A program made the position numbers and the translations under genes. This document shows positions 45,086 to 55,035 of a stretch of 64,000 nucleotides of DNA, in pieces. The DNA comes from Toxorhynchites rutilus septentrionalis (Eukaryota; Arthropoda; Insecta; Diptera; Culicidae): contig NC_073746.1 in NCBI RefSeq assembly GCF_029784135.1, positions 95,467,709 to 95,531,708 on the forward strand. The letters are read 5' to 3'. Under the pieces are notes generated by a model, which saw only the letters and a list, made by a program, of their open reading frames with translations, searched no databases and was not told where the DNA came from. Each line of letters opens with the position of its first letter. Positions within the stretch are counted from its first letter, which is position 1.

Positions 45086-45880
45086 AAATACCCTATGCAA
45101 AATATCAGCTCAATCGGGCTTAAGGGAGAGTGGCGCAAGTTTGAGTTTTTTGAAAATAGAAAAATCACCCGAGGTGGCAGTAAAGGAAATCGGGGTTTTC
45201 GGGAAAAAATTGTTTATGCCAAATGTCTTAAGAAGTAAGGAGTTCGGCTCCTTTGAACTTATGTAACTAAGCCTGTAAAAATAAACGATTTAAATAAAAA
45301 AAATGTCTTATAATTACATGCAACGTCGAGATCTATTGTCATCTGTCATTTTTTTTTGGTCAAAAATCAGCACTCTGGGACTTGGGTTGGGACTCTGGGT
45401 TTTTTTTCTGAATACGAAACGAAAAGTTTGGTTTTGGGCGCCAACAAAAATAGTTATTTCGATTTTTCATTCGGAACTTGCAACGAAATATTGATTTGCA
45501 CAATAATATACCCTATGCAAAATATTAGCTCATTCGGACTTCATTTACTGGTGTCACAAACGTTAAAATTTGAGTTTTTTGAAAACCGGAATATCACCGA
45601 AAATACCCGGGTAATTTTTTTAAATTTTAGGGTCCATTTTTTCCCATACATTCATTCGCACCCTAATGTATACATATCTAATTTGTATGTTGCTTAATTT
45701 ATTGTCTGCCAAATATTTTTCCACTTCTGTACATAAGTGATTTTTCAACCAATTCTCGATTTTTTTTTGGCCACTATAACGAAACATTCCAGGCCGTAAA
45801 TCGAAAATGTGCCTGAATTGAAGAGGGCCGTTATAGCGAAATACCGTATAAAGAGCGGCCGTATAGCGAGGTATGGGTGT
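45086..45880. repeat. dispersed A/T-rich repeat (second copy, related to 26991-27480)
   Basis: The segment repeats internally: accctatgcaaaatatcagc at 45090 and accctatgcaaaatattagc at 45509, each followed by tttgagttttttgaaaa and a stretch like atatcacc. It ends with ggccgtaaatcgaaaatgtg and agggccgttatagcgaa, which is inverted relative to 26991-27050. It carries the 70 bp LINE tail. Neither strand has a recognisable protein. Confidence 0.6.
45221..45310 (+). mobile_element. 70 bp LINE tail insertion with 10 bp target duplication
   Basis: The 70 bp at 45231-45300 match the last bases of the full-length LINE (compare 38976-39040 on the complementary strand): agtaaggagttcggctcctt, then acttatgtaactaagcctgt, then an A-rich tail. 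The direct repeat aaatgtctta flanks it exactly (45221-45230 and 45301-45310). It interrupts a copy of the 26991-27480 repeat family. Confidence 0.92.
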
Positions 45881-46039
45881 ATAGGAATATTATCGATCGA
45901 GACATCCTTCGACACGCGGACCACTTCACAGCTCCAACACTTCCCGACCAGAATACTTTGTGAATTTTTTAATTTACAAAATAACATTTCGGAACCATTT
46001 TGCATGGGTCGTCACCACTGTATGCCATGAAAATTTTCG

Positions 46040-46270
46040 AAAAGCTGGCGGAACTGACTCTAAAGGTGATATCTCATACTAAAAAAAATATTGCTTTTAT
46101 TGTGCCATTCAGTTGTGAGTTGCAGGGTGGTAACAATGCAGGTCAACAAAGAGAAAATTCGGTACATTTTACACTTTTTTTTATAGAGGCGAAAATGCAA
46201 GCCAGGCCGTTGAAATTGTGAATGGTGTTTATGGCTCCGATACTGCAACAATTTATTTAATTTGAAAAAA
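46040..46270 (+). pseudogene. mariner transposase N-terminal fragment
   Basis: An ATG at about 46135 opens MQVNKEKIRYILHFFFYRGE, and after a slipped T-run the text NASQAVEIVNGVYGSDTATI follows. This is the first helix-turn-helix region of a mariner transposase of the IRYILHFFF...GExASQA type. The similarity ends near 46260, before the second HTH. No terminal repeat is seen close by. Confidence 0.7.
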
Positions 46271-46654
46271 AAAATTGACATAGGACGATGTCTTTGATTT
46301 CTTCATAGGGGGGTAACTCTACGAAAAATGTAACGATTCATTACGAGTTTTCAAACGCATATTATTCAAAATAATCATGTGCGACATATGTTATGTTATG
46401 TACCATTAGACAGGAAATTTATGCAGAATTTTTTTTAATTAAAACATAAACAATGAATATAGTAAAAAAGTTATCAATTTGACGATTAAAATGGGTATGT
46501 TTTCTTTCGATTGCACTTAACACTCGCTTATCTACCCGACGTAACGAGCAATATTTTTGCCTAAATTCGGGCGTTAGCTCACAATGTGAGTTGATGCGTA
46601 TAATGAATTATTTTCCACTTACCGATAATAGGCATTTATCAGTTATTGTAAAGT
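46271..46654. other. unassigned A/T-rich DNA
   Basis: No gene, repeat end or family motif is recognised between the mariner fragment and the pogo-like element. Confidence 0.5.
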
Positions 46655-46656
46655 TA

Positions 46657-48273
46657 TGCGGGACAAAGGTGCGCACCTAACTGTTGTCGTTCAATAACTC
46701 TTGAAATGAAAGCAAATAAAATTCCGTTTGTTTACACAATTGTAACTTTATATATTACCTTCGAAACGTAGTACAAGCATTTCTCGAGTTGTGTTTGTAA
46801 TTTGACAAATACATATTTTAATACAAAAAGACAAATGCGCACCTGTGCCCCATAGTGGGGGCAAAGGTGCGCATCGTACGGGACAAAAGTGCGCACTTAT
46901 TGAATTGAATTTCTGAGATAACTTATACCAAAAATAAATACTTTATTATCAGAAGCAGGAGAAACATCATTACTGGAGTGTAGGTACCGTCCAGTAAGCA
47001 GGAGGGGTGTGTTCTATGGTTTTATGGGTTGAGAAAATTGGTGTGATGGTCGAACATACCACGTGGAAATTTTTGGGAAGGAGGAGACTAACAATATAAG
47101 ATATCCGGAAATGTCCAACATTTGAAAAAATATTTGTTTTTATTAACAAACTAGCTGACCCGGCGAGCTTCGTCCCACCCACAATTGATATATTGATATA
47201 AATCATTTCGAACACTCAAGTTCCTACAGAAATTATTTTCATGTACGTAATCTATACTCGCGAATGCATGGTGAAAATAAAAACATTTTTCATTTGAAAT
47301 TCATTTTGAATTATTTTTAAGCAATTGTTTATTTTTATTTCTCATCTTGGATTTCGGTTCTGAGGATTCCGATGCTTTGCCTTGTAGTGCTGATGTGGGG
47401 TTCGAAGAGACAGACGATGGTTCCTCATGAAGCAAGAATGCCAATCTCTTCCTGCCAGTTTTGCAACTTGGTTGAATTCGTGCTGGAGGTTGTTGGCTTC
47501 CGCAAAATCAAACGCCAGACGCCGTAAATCTTTGAGAGTCATACCATAGAAAGTTTTGTCTAGTGCTTTTCAGTGGTCCGCCAAATCCTCAGACTGCTCA
47601 CTCGTAAATACTTGTCTGAACCGCCCTAGCTGCTCGCTGGCACAACCCAGCAGAAGTTGAAATGCCAAAAAAAGAAGATTCAAATAATAAATTACTCACT
47701 GATATGAGCCTCTTCCTCAGAGCTGATTCAGAAATATCGGGGTCTGCCGCAATCTGACGCTTCGAGACTCCCTTCCGAAGACTCTATCGGGCCATTTGAG
47801 CATTTCTGGAGTGCATTTCTTCAAATCAGTTTTCTTCTTGTGGGTCCCATTAAAAATTTGGTTGAAAACATATAATTTTTTTTCAGAGCAAAACTCTGCT
47901 ACGAACTTTTGCCCCACAGCCACTGCGCACCTTTGCCCCACAAGCAATTTTTGAAATAATCGAATTTTGAAAAAAAGCTCTTGTACTTTTTCACAAGAGC
48001 GAATACGCACTATCATCTACTATAGAATGAAGGTTTCCTTGACAGTGTAGCTTCGAACTTTCCAATTATTTGAGGTGAGTAAATCGTCATCTCCAAAACT
48101 GAAAAAAACATCGCAAAACTCTTTTTACCTCGTTACTTTTTGTCACTTTCATGAAACGAATCTTGTTTATATGTGTGAGCTGCTGGTGTAATAATGTGTC
48201 AAACGAATACACTGTTGTCGAGTTTTCATGCTCGTTTGCTTCAAAAAGGCCAATGCGCACTTTTGCCCCGCAC
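46657..48273 (-). mobile_element. pogo-like transposon, internally deleted
   Basis: The element is flanked by TA (46655-46656 and 48274-48275), with inverted ends of the form gcggg(a/g)caaa(g/a)gtgcgca. The terminal motif recurs inside: about 46838 (inverted), 46858, 46880 and 47925 (inverted). An N-terminal transposase fragment with a psq helix-turn-helix is on the minus strand. At about 47151 a dispersed element beginning actagctgacccggc has inserted. The catalytic region is missing, so it is non-autonomous. Confidence 0.8.
47342..47850 (-). pseudogene. pogo-like transposase N-terminal remnant
   Basis: The minus strand first shows KKTDLKKCTPEMLKWP and, after a frame change, SLRKGVSKRQIAADPDISES plus ALRKRLIS, a psq-type HTH (near 47700-47850). 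After a gap, FRQVFTSEQSEDLADH (about 47590-47640) leads into YGMTLKDLRRLAFDFAEANN and KLAGRDWHSCFMRNHRLSLR, the CENP-B-like DNA-binding region of Tigger/pogo transposases. The frame ends at 47342 without DDE motifs. At least two frameshifts are present. Confidence 0.8.
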
Positions 48274-48275
48274 TA

Positions 48276-48917
48276 CTCTATAGTATGTTGCGCAATTAAT
48301 TCGTGCTCAATTCGCGTATTTTTCGTGTAGGTCTTGCTACAAACAATTTATGTAATTGTGGTCCAGGATGTCATAATTACGAGTATGTTGTTTGGTAATG
48401 TAAAAAGCAGAACTAGCAGAACTTAGCACCCATTGAGATGAATTAACTACAGCAGCCACACGAACTTCCCAAAAAGTACTGATGACCATAGAATACACAG
48501 TATACATCACCTGGCTATAAAGTTATCACAAACAATGTTCCGGACAACGTGGCGACGAAGAAAAAAATGCTATTTTTATCTACAATATATTTCTGTAGTC
48601 ATAGATTTATTTGACTTAGGCTTATATTTATGGAAATCTTAATTTAGACTTGTGTTTAAAAATGATACATGATGACTCTTTGTCTTCTTGTGCATAATTG
48701 AATAAATAGAAGAAAAGGGTTAGCTTTAATGGTATTTTGTGTACGTTTTTGAACAGAATGTGGTTCCGGATTCTACCACGTTATCTCATCTAACCCGTAA
48801 AGGATACAAGTTCATACAGGAAACGGTTTTATCATTTGATGTATCAAAAGAGAAAAAAATACATATTTTGAACAATGAAAAAACTCAATTCAAATGAAAT
48901 TACTACACACTATCACA
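48276..48917. other. unassigned DNA
   Basis: I see no recognisable gene or repeat end between the pogo-like element and the hAT-like element. Confidence 0.5.
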
Positions 48918-48925
48918 GTCCTATG

Positions 48926-51153
48926 CAAGGATGCCAACTATAATTTTAAAAAATCAGGGATAATGAAAATAAAAATCAGGATAAATCAGGATAGCTCATA
49001 TTGGGTTGTCCGAAAAGTTAATGTCGATTTTTGGGAAAACAAAAACATCATTTTCAATCAAAGCATTATAATTTAATTTTATATCCATAGTTCTGTCACA
49101 CAATCTTTCACCATCTTTCACACAGTTTAAATATTCTATCCTCCCAGAACATGGTTGCTTCCTCGTCGAAGACTGCTGGGGGCCATGCATGTGAGAAACA
49201 GGTTGCTTGGTAGTAGCTCATAAGATAGAATCCATTCCAAATCTCACTACAAACAGAGGATATCTTCCTTCGGGCGAAGACCGGATATGTAAAAGAATTA
49301 ATAAGCCTGTTATGAATCCGAAAAACCTACAGCATCACTACAGTGCAGAGTTGCAGAGAAATCAATATTCAAATTTTCATTGAATTCAGATGAATGAATC
49401 TTTACTCGACAAATGGGGAAGGTATATCAGCAGTGGAAAACTTGTTGAATTTTTCCTAATTTTTATGATATTTAGTACTGCTATAGATATACTTATAATA
49501 GTCCCATCATTAAAGTTGATTCTACTTTGAATCAGATGAACAAATTATATATGAGATCATTTTATATTGACTGTGGATTCAAAAAATTTCTCTTGAGTAA
49601 TTTTGGAAAAGGTAGAGATAAAAAAAGGGTAATAACAGATTTTCGTCTAGACAATTTACCTTAATGTATCTTATAAAATAAAAATGGATTTCTGGCTGTC
49701 TGTATGTCTGATTCTTATGGACTCGGAAACTACTGAACCGTTCAACATGAAAATTGGTATGTAGGGGTTTTTGGGGCCGGGGAAGGTTTTCGTGATAATT
49801 TGAGACCCCTCCCCCCTCTCTAAGGGGGGCTGCCATACAAATGAAACACAAATTTCTGCATTACTCGAGAATTATTCAAGCAAATGAAACCAAATTGGCC
49901 ATATTGAGGTATTAGGGTGCAATAAATGTTTCTATGGTGGTAAGACTCTCCAACCCCTTCTCTAAGGGGGGGGGCTGCCATACAAATGAAACACAAATTC
50001 CTGCATTACTCGATAATTATTCAAGCAAATGAAACCAAATTAGGCATATTGAGGTATTAGAGTGCAATAAATGTTTTATGGTGGTTAGATACCCCACCCC
50101 CCTCGCTTGGGGGGGCTGCCATACAAATGAAACACAAATTTCTGCATTACTCGAGAATAAATCAAGCAAATGAAACCAAATTAGGCATGTGAAGATGTCA
50201 GAGTGCAATAAATGTTTCTATGGTGGTTAGACTCTCCACTCCCCCTCTCTAAGGGGGGGCTGCCATACAAATGAAACACAAATTTCTACATTACTCGAGA
50301 ATCATTCAAGCAAATGAAACCAAATTGGGCATATTGAGGTATTAGAGTGCAATAAAAGTTTTTATGGTGGTACAGGTATCCATTAATGAAAACAAATTTG
50401 GCATGTGGAAGTTTTAGGGTGCAATAAATGTCTTTACGGTGGTGAGACACTCCACCAGCTCTCTAAGGGTGGGCTGTCATACAAATGAAATACAAATTTC
50501 TTCATAACTCGAAAACTAATCAAGCGAATGGAGCTAAACTTGGCATGTGAGGGTTTTACGGGGCGCGAAATGTATCTATGGTAAATACACTCAACCCCCC
50601 TCTCTAAGGGGGGCTGCCATACAAACGAAACACAAACTTCTGCATAACTCGAGAACTAATCAAGCACAATTTGGGATGTGAGGGTTTTTGGGTATGAGAA
50701 ATGTTTCTATGATGGTATGACACCCCTCCAACCATGACAATTGAAAATTTTCGGTAAACTCTGGAGGAAAAAGGTAAAATTCGGAAAATTAAATTCCCAT
50801 ATGTTCTACAATTACATAGTGACAAGTTAGTCCATTTGATGTTTGCGCTAGCGAAATTGATCTTTGTTCGAAACTGGAAATGGATTTTGATGTGATGAAA
50901 CGCACTCCTATATCTTCTTCTATCTATACCAATAAAAGGATCGCCGGATGTGATATATACAAGTGCGAACCGGAGAACTATCATGAAAGAAAACTTTGGC
51001 ATGGAAACCATTATATTTATTACGAATAATGTAAAGAGTACAAAATCAGTAAAAATCAAGATCATTTCAGAAAAATCAGGACAAATTGAGTGTTCGTCAG
51101 AATATCAGGGAGCGTCCTGAAATCCTGAAAAATCAGGAAGGTTGGCATCCCTG
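48926..51153. mobile_element. hAT-like non-autonomous element with nested insertions
   Basis: The left end reads caaggatgccaact and the right end, complemented, cagggatgccaaccttcctg. Both are followed internally by runs rich in aaatcagg. The flanks gtcctatg (48918-48925) and gtcttatg (51154-51161) form an 8 bp duplication with one mismatch, as expected for hAT. No transposase is seen. Inside, a mariner-type terminus (ttgggttgtccgaaaagtta at 49002) and a copy of the TGTC/actagctgaccc repeat family (49674-50960) occupy most of the length. Confidence 0.65.
49674..50960 (-). repeat. dispersed repeat of the actagctgacccggc family, with five or more tandem modules
   Basis: It starts ataaaaatggatttctggct, followed by gtctgattcttatggactcg, and then repeats modules of about 130-190 bp. 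Each has ggggctgccatacaaatgaa, acacaaatttctgcattact, cgagaatxattcaagcaaat and gtgcaataaatgtttctatg. The last part has ttctacaattacatagtg and gatcgccggatgtg, as in the copies at 32345 and 62937. The modules vary mainly in the length of a C/T-rich tract. No protein is encoded. Confidence 0.8.
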
Positions 51154-51169
51154 GTCTTATGTCAAGATC

Positions 51170-51560
51170 CCGTCCGTGCCCCTAGGCTCAGACCCAGAAA
51201 CGTTGTGTTCCATCAGGACAACGCAAAGTCACACAATTCCGAGGGCTTAATTGGGATGTTTTAATGCATTCATCATATAGTCCGGACCAGACACCAAGTG
51301 ACTATCACCTTTTTCTCGCATTGCAAAATTTCCAGCGTGATAAAAAATTGCGATCAAAAGAAGATTGTAAAAATCTATTGCTAGGTTTTTTCATCAATGA
51401 GGACCAAGACTTCTATGATAGAAACATTATAAACTACCTTTAGAATGGCAATATATTTTACAACAAAACGGTGCATATTTGACCCAAATCGGACAATCCG
51501 AAGTATATTTAAAATAGTTTTGAATTTTACTCAACCATGATTACTTTTTCCCCAACCTAA
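51170..51560 (+). pseudogene. mariner transposase C-terminal fragment
   Basis: The + strand reads RNVVFHQDNAKSHNS with the second catalytic Asp and, after a frame change, SYSPDQTPSDYHLFLALQNF with the third. The C-terminus is in pieces (LLLGFFINEDQDFYDR) and the inverted terminus ends tttttccccaacctaata at 51540-51563. The N-terminal half is missing at the left, where the hAT-like element begins. Confidence 0.8.
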
Positions 51561-52339
51561 TATAACTGAACGTAAAAATAATTTAATAGAAATATTTATG
51601 ACTAATATGAATTAACGTAAATAAAGTTGTTTACATGAATAATTTTCTCACTTTTTTTATTAAAACAGTATCATTCGCATTGCGAAAATTGCGCAATGGA
51701 CAGCGAAGTTTGACTCGCCCGGGCCAACACATTCCGGTGGGGACAAATGTTCCCACAACTTGTATGTGTTTGCAATGCCGATCTCCCCAGGCACCTTGGT
51801 TTTGATTGCGAATCGACCAATCAGAACGCGTGATTTCCATTTAGATAATGCTTGAGATTTTTATATTGTTTGATAGTTTCTTTTTTTTTCCAAAATATAT
51901 ATTTTATTAAGGCACATGTGGCGTTAGCCTGACGGGGCCGGGAGTCCAATATTTTGACAATTTTTGTCTTACAACTATGTTAGTAATATGTAACCGATTA
52001 CTCGCGGTTGGCTCGAGGTTAGTATTACAAGTGTTCTCATAATTGGTATGTTGCAGTCTTCGATGCTCTGTACGTGTGCCCGACACGGGATACTTCCTAT
52101 TGGGATGCAGCTGACCATTAATCAGCAACGCCCCCCTAGTCTGTACCTCATATCTAGCGTGGTGCATCTTTCTCGACTCGAGGAATCCAGGATAGAATGG
52201 TCACTAGCCGGCGCAATCATCAGCTCGTGTAGAGTTGTCATGACCTTTGGTACAACCTTTGGCTCTTGTTGAATGATCAGTGGACTGCACAACCTTCGGC
52301 CCGTGCATCTGCAAAGAGTGTGTGTATGTATTGCCGCGA

Positions 52340-53245
52340 CTAAGTAAAAGTTTTTAGATCGAATAGGAGGGATATGAAACAGGGACACAACGAAGGAAAC
52401 ATCATTAAACGTTGACATCGATGATTTTGGTATAGATGGTATAGATGAAGCAGAAGATCAGGATCCCGGCTACCTAAGATATCCCGGACGGGGATATCCG
52501 ATTGTCTGCCTTGTGCTCTCAGTGCTCTAGAGAGCTGAGAGCGAGCAGCATGGAACCGAATACACGACCAGACAGCATGCTCGATGTCGTGGTAGCCATC
52601 GCCACAATCACAAAGATTGTTTGCTGCGAGCCCAATGCGATAGAGATGCGCGTTTAGGTTGTAGTGATTGGACATAAGCCGAGATATCAAGCGAATGAAA
52701 TCACGACCTACATTCAATCCCTTGAACCATGCACTCGTCGAGACCTTAGGGATAATCGTGTGTAACCAACGACCGAACTCATCACCACTCCACATGCGCT
52801 GCCAACTTACGAGCGTATACTGACGAGGAATGTGGAAAAATTCATTATAAGCAATTTGCCTTTCAAAAAGTGTGCCTTCTAAAGCGCCCACCTTAGCTAG
52901 CGAGTCCGCTTTCTCATTCCCCGGAATCGTGCAATGAGAGGGAACCCATGCTAAGGTAATCTTGAATAATTTTTCGACCAAAACACTCAATAGTTGTCTT
53001 ATTCTTGTTAGGAAATAAGATGAGCGTTTATCAACTTTCATTGAGCGGATTGCCTCTATTGAGCTGAGACTGTCTGAAAAAATAAAATAGTGGTCGATGG
53101 GCAATGTTTCAATGATCCCTAATGCGTAATATATCGCACCCAGTTCAGCGACATACACGGAACAAGGATCTTTGAGTTTGAAAGAGGCACTGGAATTTTC
53201 ATTGAAGATGCCGAAGCCAGTGGACCCGTTTATGAATGAACCGTC
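52340..53245 (-). pseudogene. I-like LINE ORF2, RNase H and C-terminus (part after the LTR insertion)
   Basis: The frame carries the RNase H Glu in MYVAELGAIYYALGII, the third Asp in IFSDSLSSIEAIRSMK and the last Asp in WVPSHCTIPGNEKADSLAKV, then the C-terminal region with LAANNLCDCGDGYHDIEHAV (zinc-binding Cys/His). It runs open to the stop near 52340. The first RNase H Asp (FTDG) is on the other side of the BEL element, at about 60490-60505. Compared with the LINE at 38975 the protein is about two-thirds identical by eye. Confidence 0.88.
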
Positions 53246-53378
53246 TGTGGCTGCAGGGTATCGTGCTGATTACGCTGGAGGAAAGATCCTCTCTGGAGCC
53301 ACCAAATGTGGCTGCAGGGTATCGTGCTGATTACGCTGGAGGAAAGATCCTCTCTGGAGCCACCAAATGTGGCTGCAG
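53246..53378. repeat. 61 bp tandem units at the LTR edge
   Basis: Each unit begins tgtggctgcagggtatcgtg and ends ctctggagccaccaaa. Two complete units are followed by a partial one (tgtggctgcag). The same array is at the inner edge of the other LTR (59411-59543), where it is preceded by one more partial unit in the leader (59390-59410). Each unit contains the putative primer-binding-site sequence. Confidence 0.92.
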
Positions 53379-54316
53379 TTCGAGATCGTGCTGATGACAC
53401 GAAGGGAAAGCCCTTTACTGGACGCTATGTGGTAGGCCAGATCACGTAGAGCGCATAACGAGTATGCGCCTACTGGTGCGATCCGGTAGTACCGCGTCAC
53501 TTGGGAGTTTGGCCGGGCGGAGCCAAGGGAAGGAAAAGGGAGAGGAAGGGTGGTTGGAATTTCGGATCTTTGGAGGAGGGGTGTTCAATACTTACCAGCG
53601 CTTGTTGCGCTGGGATCTGCCGGCGATGATGTCCAGGGTGCTCCCGATGGTGTCCAGGATGCTCGGGCGATGTCCAGGGTTGTGATACGTTTATGACAAA
53701 AAAGAGGGGTTCGGTACTTCGCCACGACGCTCCTACGTCCGTGGTATGGTTGAGAGTGTCCAGTTGAGAGTGCGTTTATTCTGTTCAAGTTTTCTCTTAT
53801 ATACATTAATTTGTTACAGACATTGCCTTCTTATCTACCCCAGAAGGGCGTAGCATAAGAGAGAGAAAATTACAATTATTTATTCTAAGCCAGACGGGCG
53901 AACGAGGGATGATTATTAACACGCTCGCAGGCGTGTTATCTTTTCCTCTCCGTTTTATTACTTATTGTCCTAGCTCGGAGATAGGCTCCGTTTATAGCAC
54001 CCATAGTGCTCTCTTTTTGGGATTTCTCCCGTCCTTCGGTATTTACGATCGGAGATAGGCTCTGATCGTAAACACATTACGTCGTTTTGCTTATTTTTGT
54101 TTTGTTCTCCTTCCCGGCGGGTTATCGCTGGCCGGAGGAGTTTTATGATATTTAGGTTTTCAGCTAGCAATAATCGCACTTCGGAAAAACCTCATTAGTT
54201 ACGATAAAGCCACTGCGCAAGCTATTCTGTGTATTTAGGATAGAGCGCGATCTAAGCATCCGCTCTATCGTTCTCGCCATGAATCACGCTCTAAAGGCAT
54301 GATCCGTGCGGCGACA
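53246..54316 (-). repeat. 3' LTR of the BEL/Pao element
   Basis: The LTR is 1071 bp; on the minus strand it starts TGTCGCCGCACGG and ends CTGCAGCCACA. A polyadenylation signal AATAAA lies at 53775-53780 (minus). A TATA-like CTATAAACGG lies at about 53986-53995. A hairpin with arms aacacgc/gcgtgtt lies near 53918-53938. Its U5 end carries two full 61 bp tandem units (53246-53306 and 53307-53367) plus a partial third. The offset to the other LTR is exactly 6165 bp. Confidence 0.93.
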
Positions 54317-55035
54317 TACCGGCCCTCGTAAATCGCGTAAGGCAGATTTACCAATTGAGCTACGCCGCATCTGTTTCTAATAATTTTTTCTTCTATGCTT
54401 CTGATGCTGTATCTTTTATTACTGTATAATTCGCAATTGTTTCATCTTATATTCTCTTTTCAATATTATGTTTTTCTTACGTTCAATTTCCTAACCTGAA
54501 GTTATACAATGCAATTCGTTTGCTATGAGCGGATGACTTCCGTTTATTCTTCATACATGGTGTGTTATAAATTCATTCTTTGCTTCGTTACAATTTATTA
54601 GCCACTTTGCCTTCAGATTCATTTACAATGCAAATCCTATTCATTTTAGCTTTGTGTTACACTTCATTTTACTCTCGCAGGAGTATTCAATTTTCAAATT
54701 CAATACTTCTTCTATCCATAGAAGAGTCTTCAACTTTATGTACTTTAATAGCCATACAACGGCGCCTAATTGCTTCTTTCACTGAACAAATTATATTTTT
54801 TTTTACTATTACATTAGACGACATATCTTCTCGTCAGTTTATGCAACCCTTTGTTGCTTATATTTCTTATTCATTGTCAGATTCCTCATTTTGACTACAA
54901 TTATTTCATATTCAATTATTTTCTTCTATTTTACATTTTGTGTACTTATGGTCTAACAGAGTTTTAAATCACTTTTTCTCTTCAATTCTTCGGCATGCCG
55001 CCTTGCTTCATTGAACGTCCCTCCAATGCTTGGTT
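54317..55035 (-). other. 3' untranslated region of the BEL element, polypurine tract and tRNA-like fold
   Basis: Next to the 3' LTR the minus strand reads GATTTACGAGGGCCGGTA, the likely polypurine primer site. Just upstream is GCGGCGTAGCTCAATTGG, which looks like the 5' half of a tRNA (see finding). The rest, up to the stop of the ORF, is A/T-rich without recognisable content. Confidence 0.6.

Noticed and set aside
54317..54380. Functional tRNA gene
   Set aside because: The acceptor stem and D-loop sequence are suggestive, but there is no T arm and no canonical internal B box, and the stem overlaps the LTR start.
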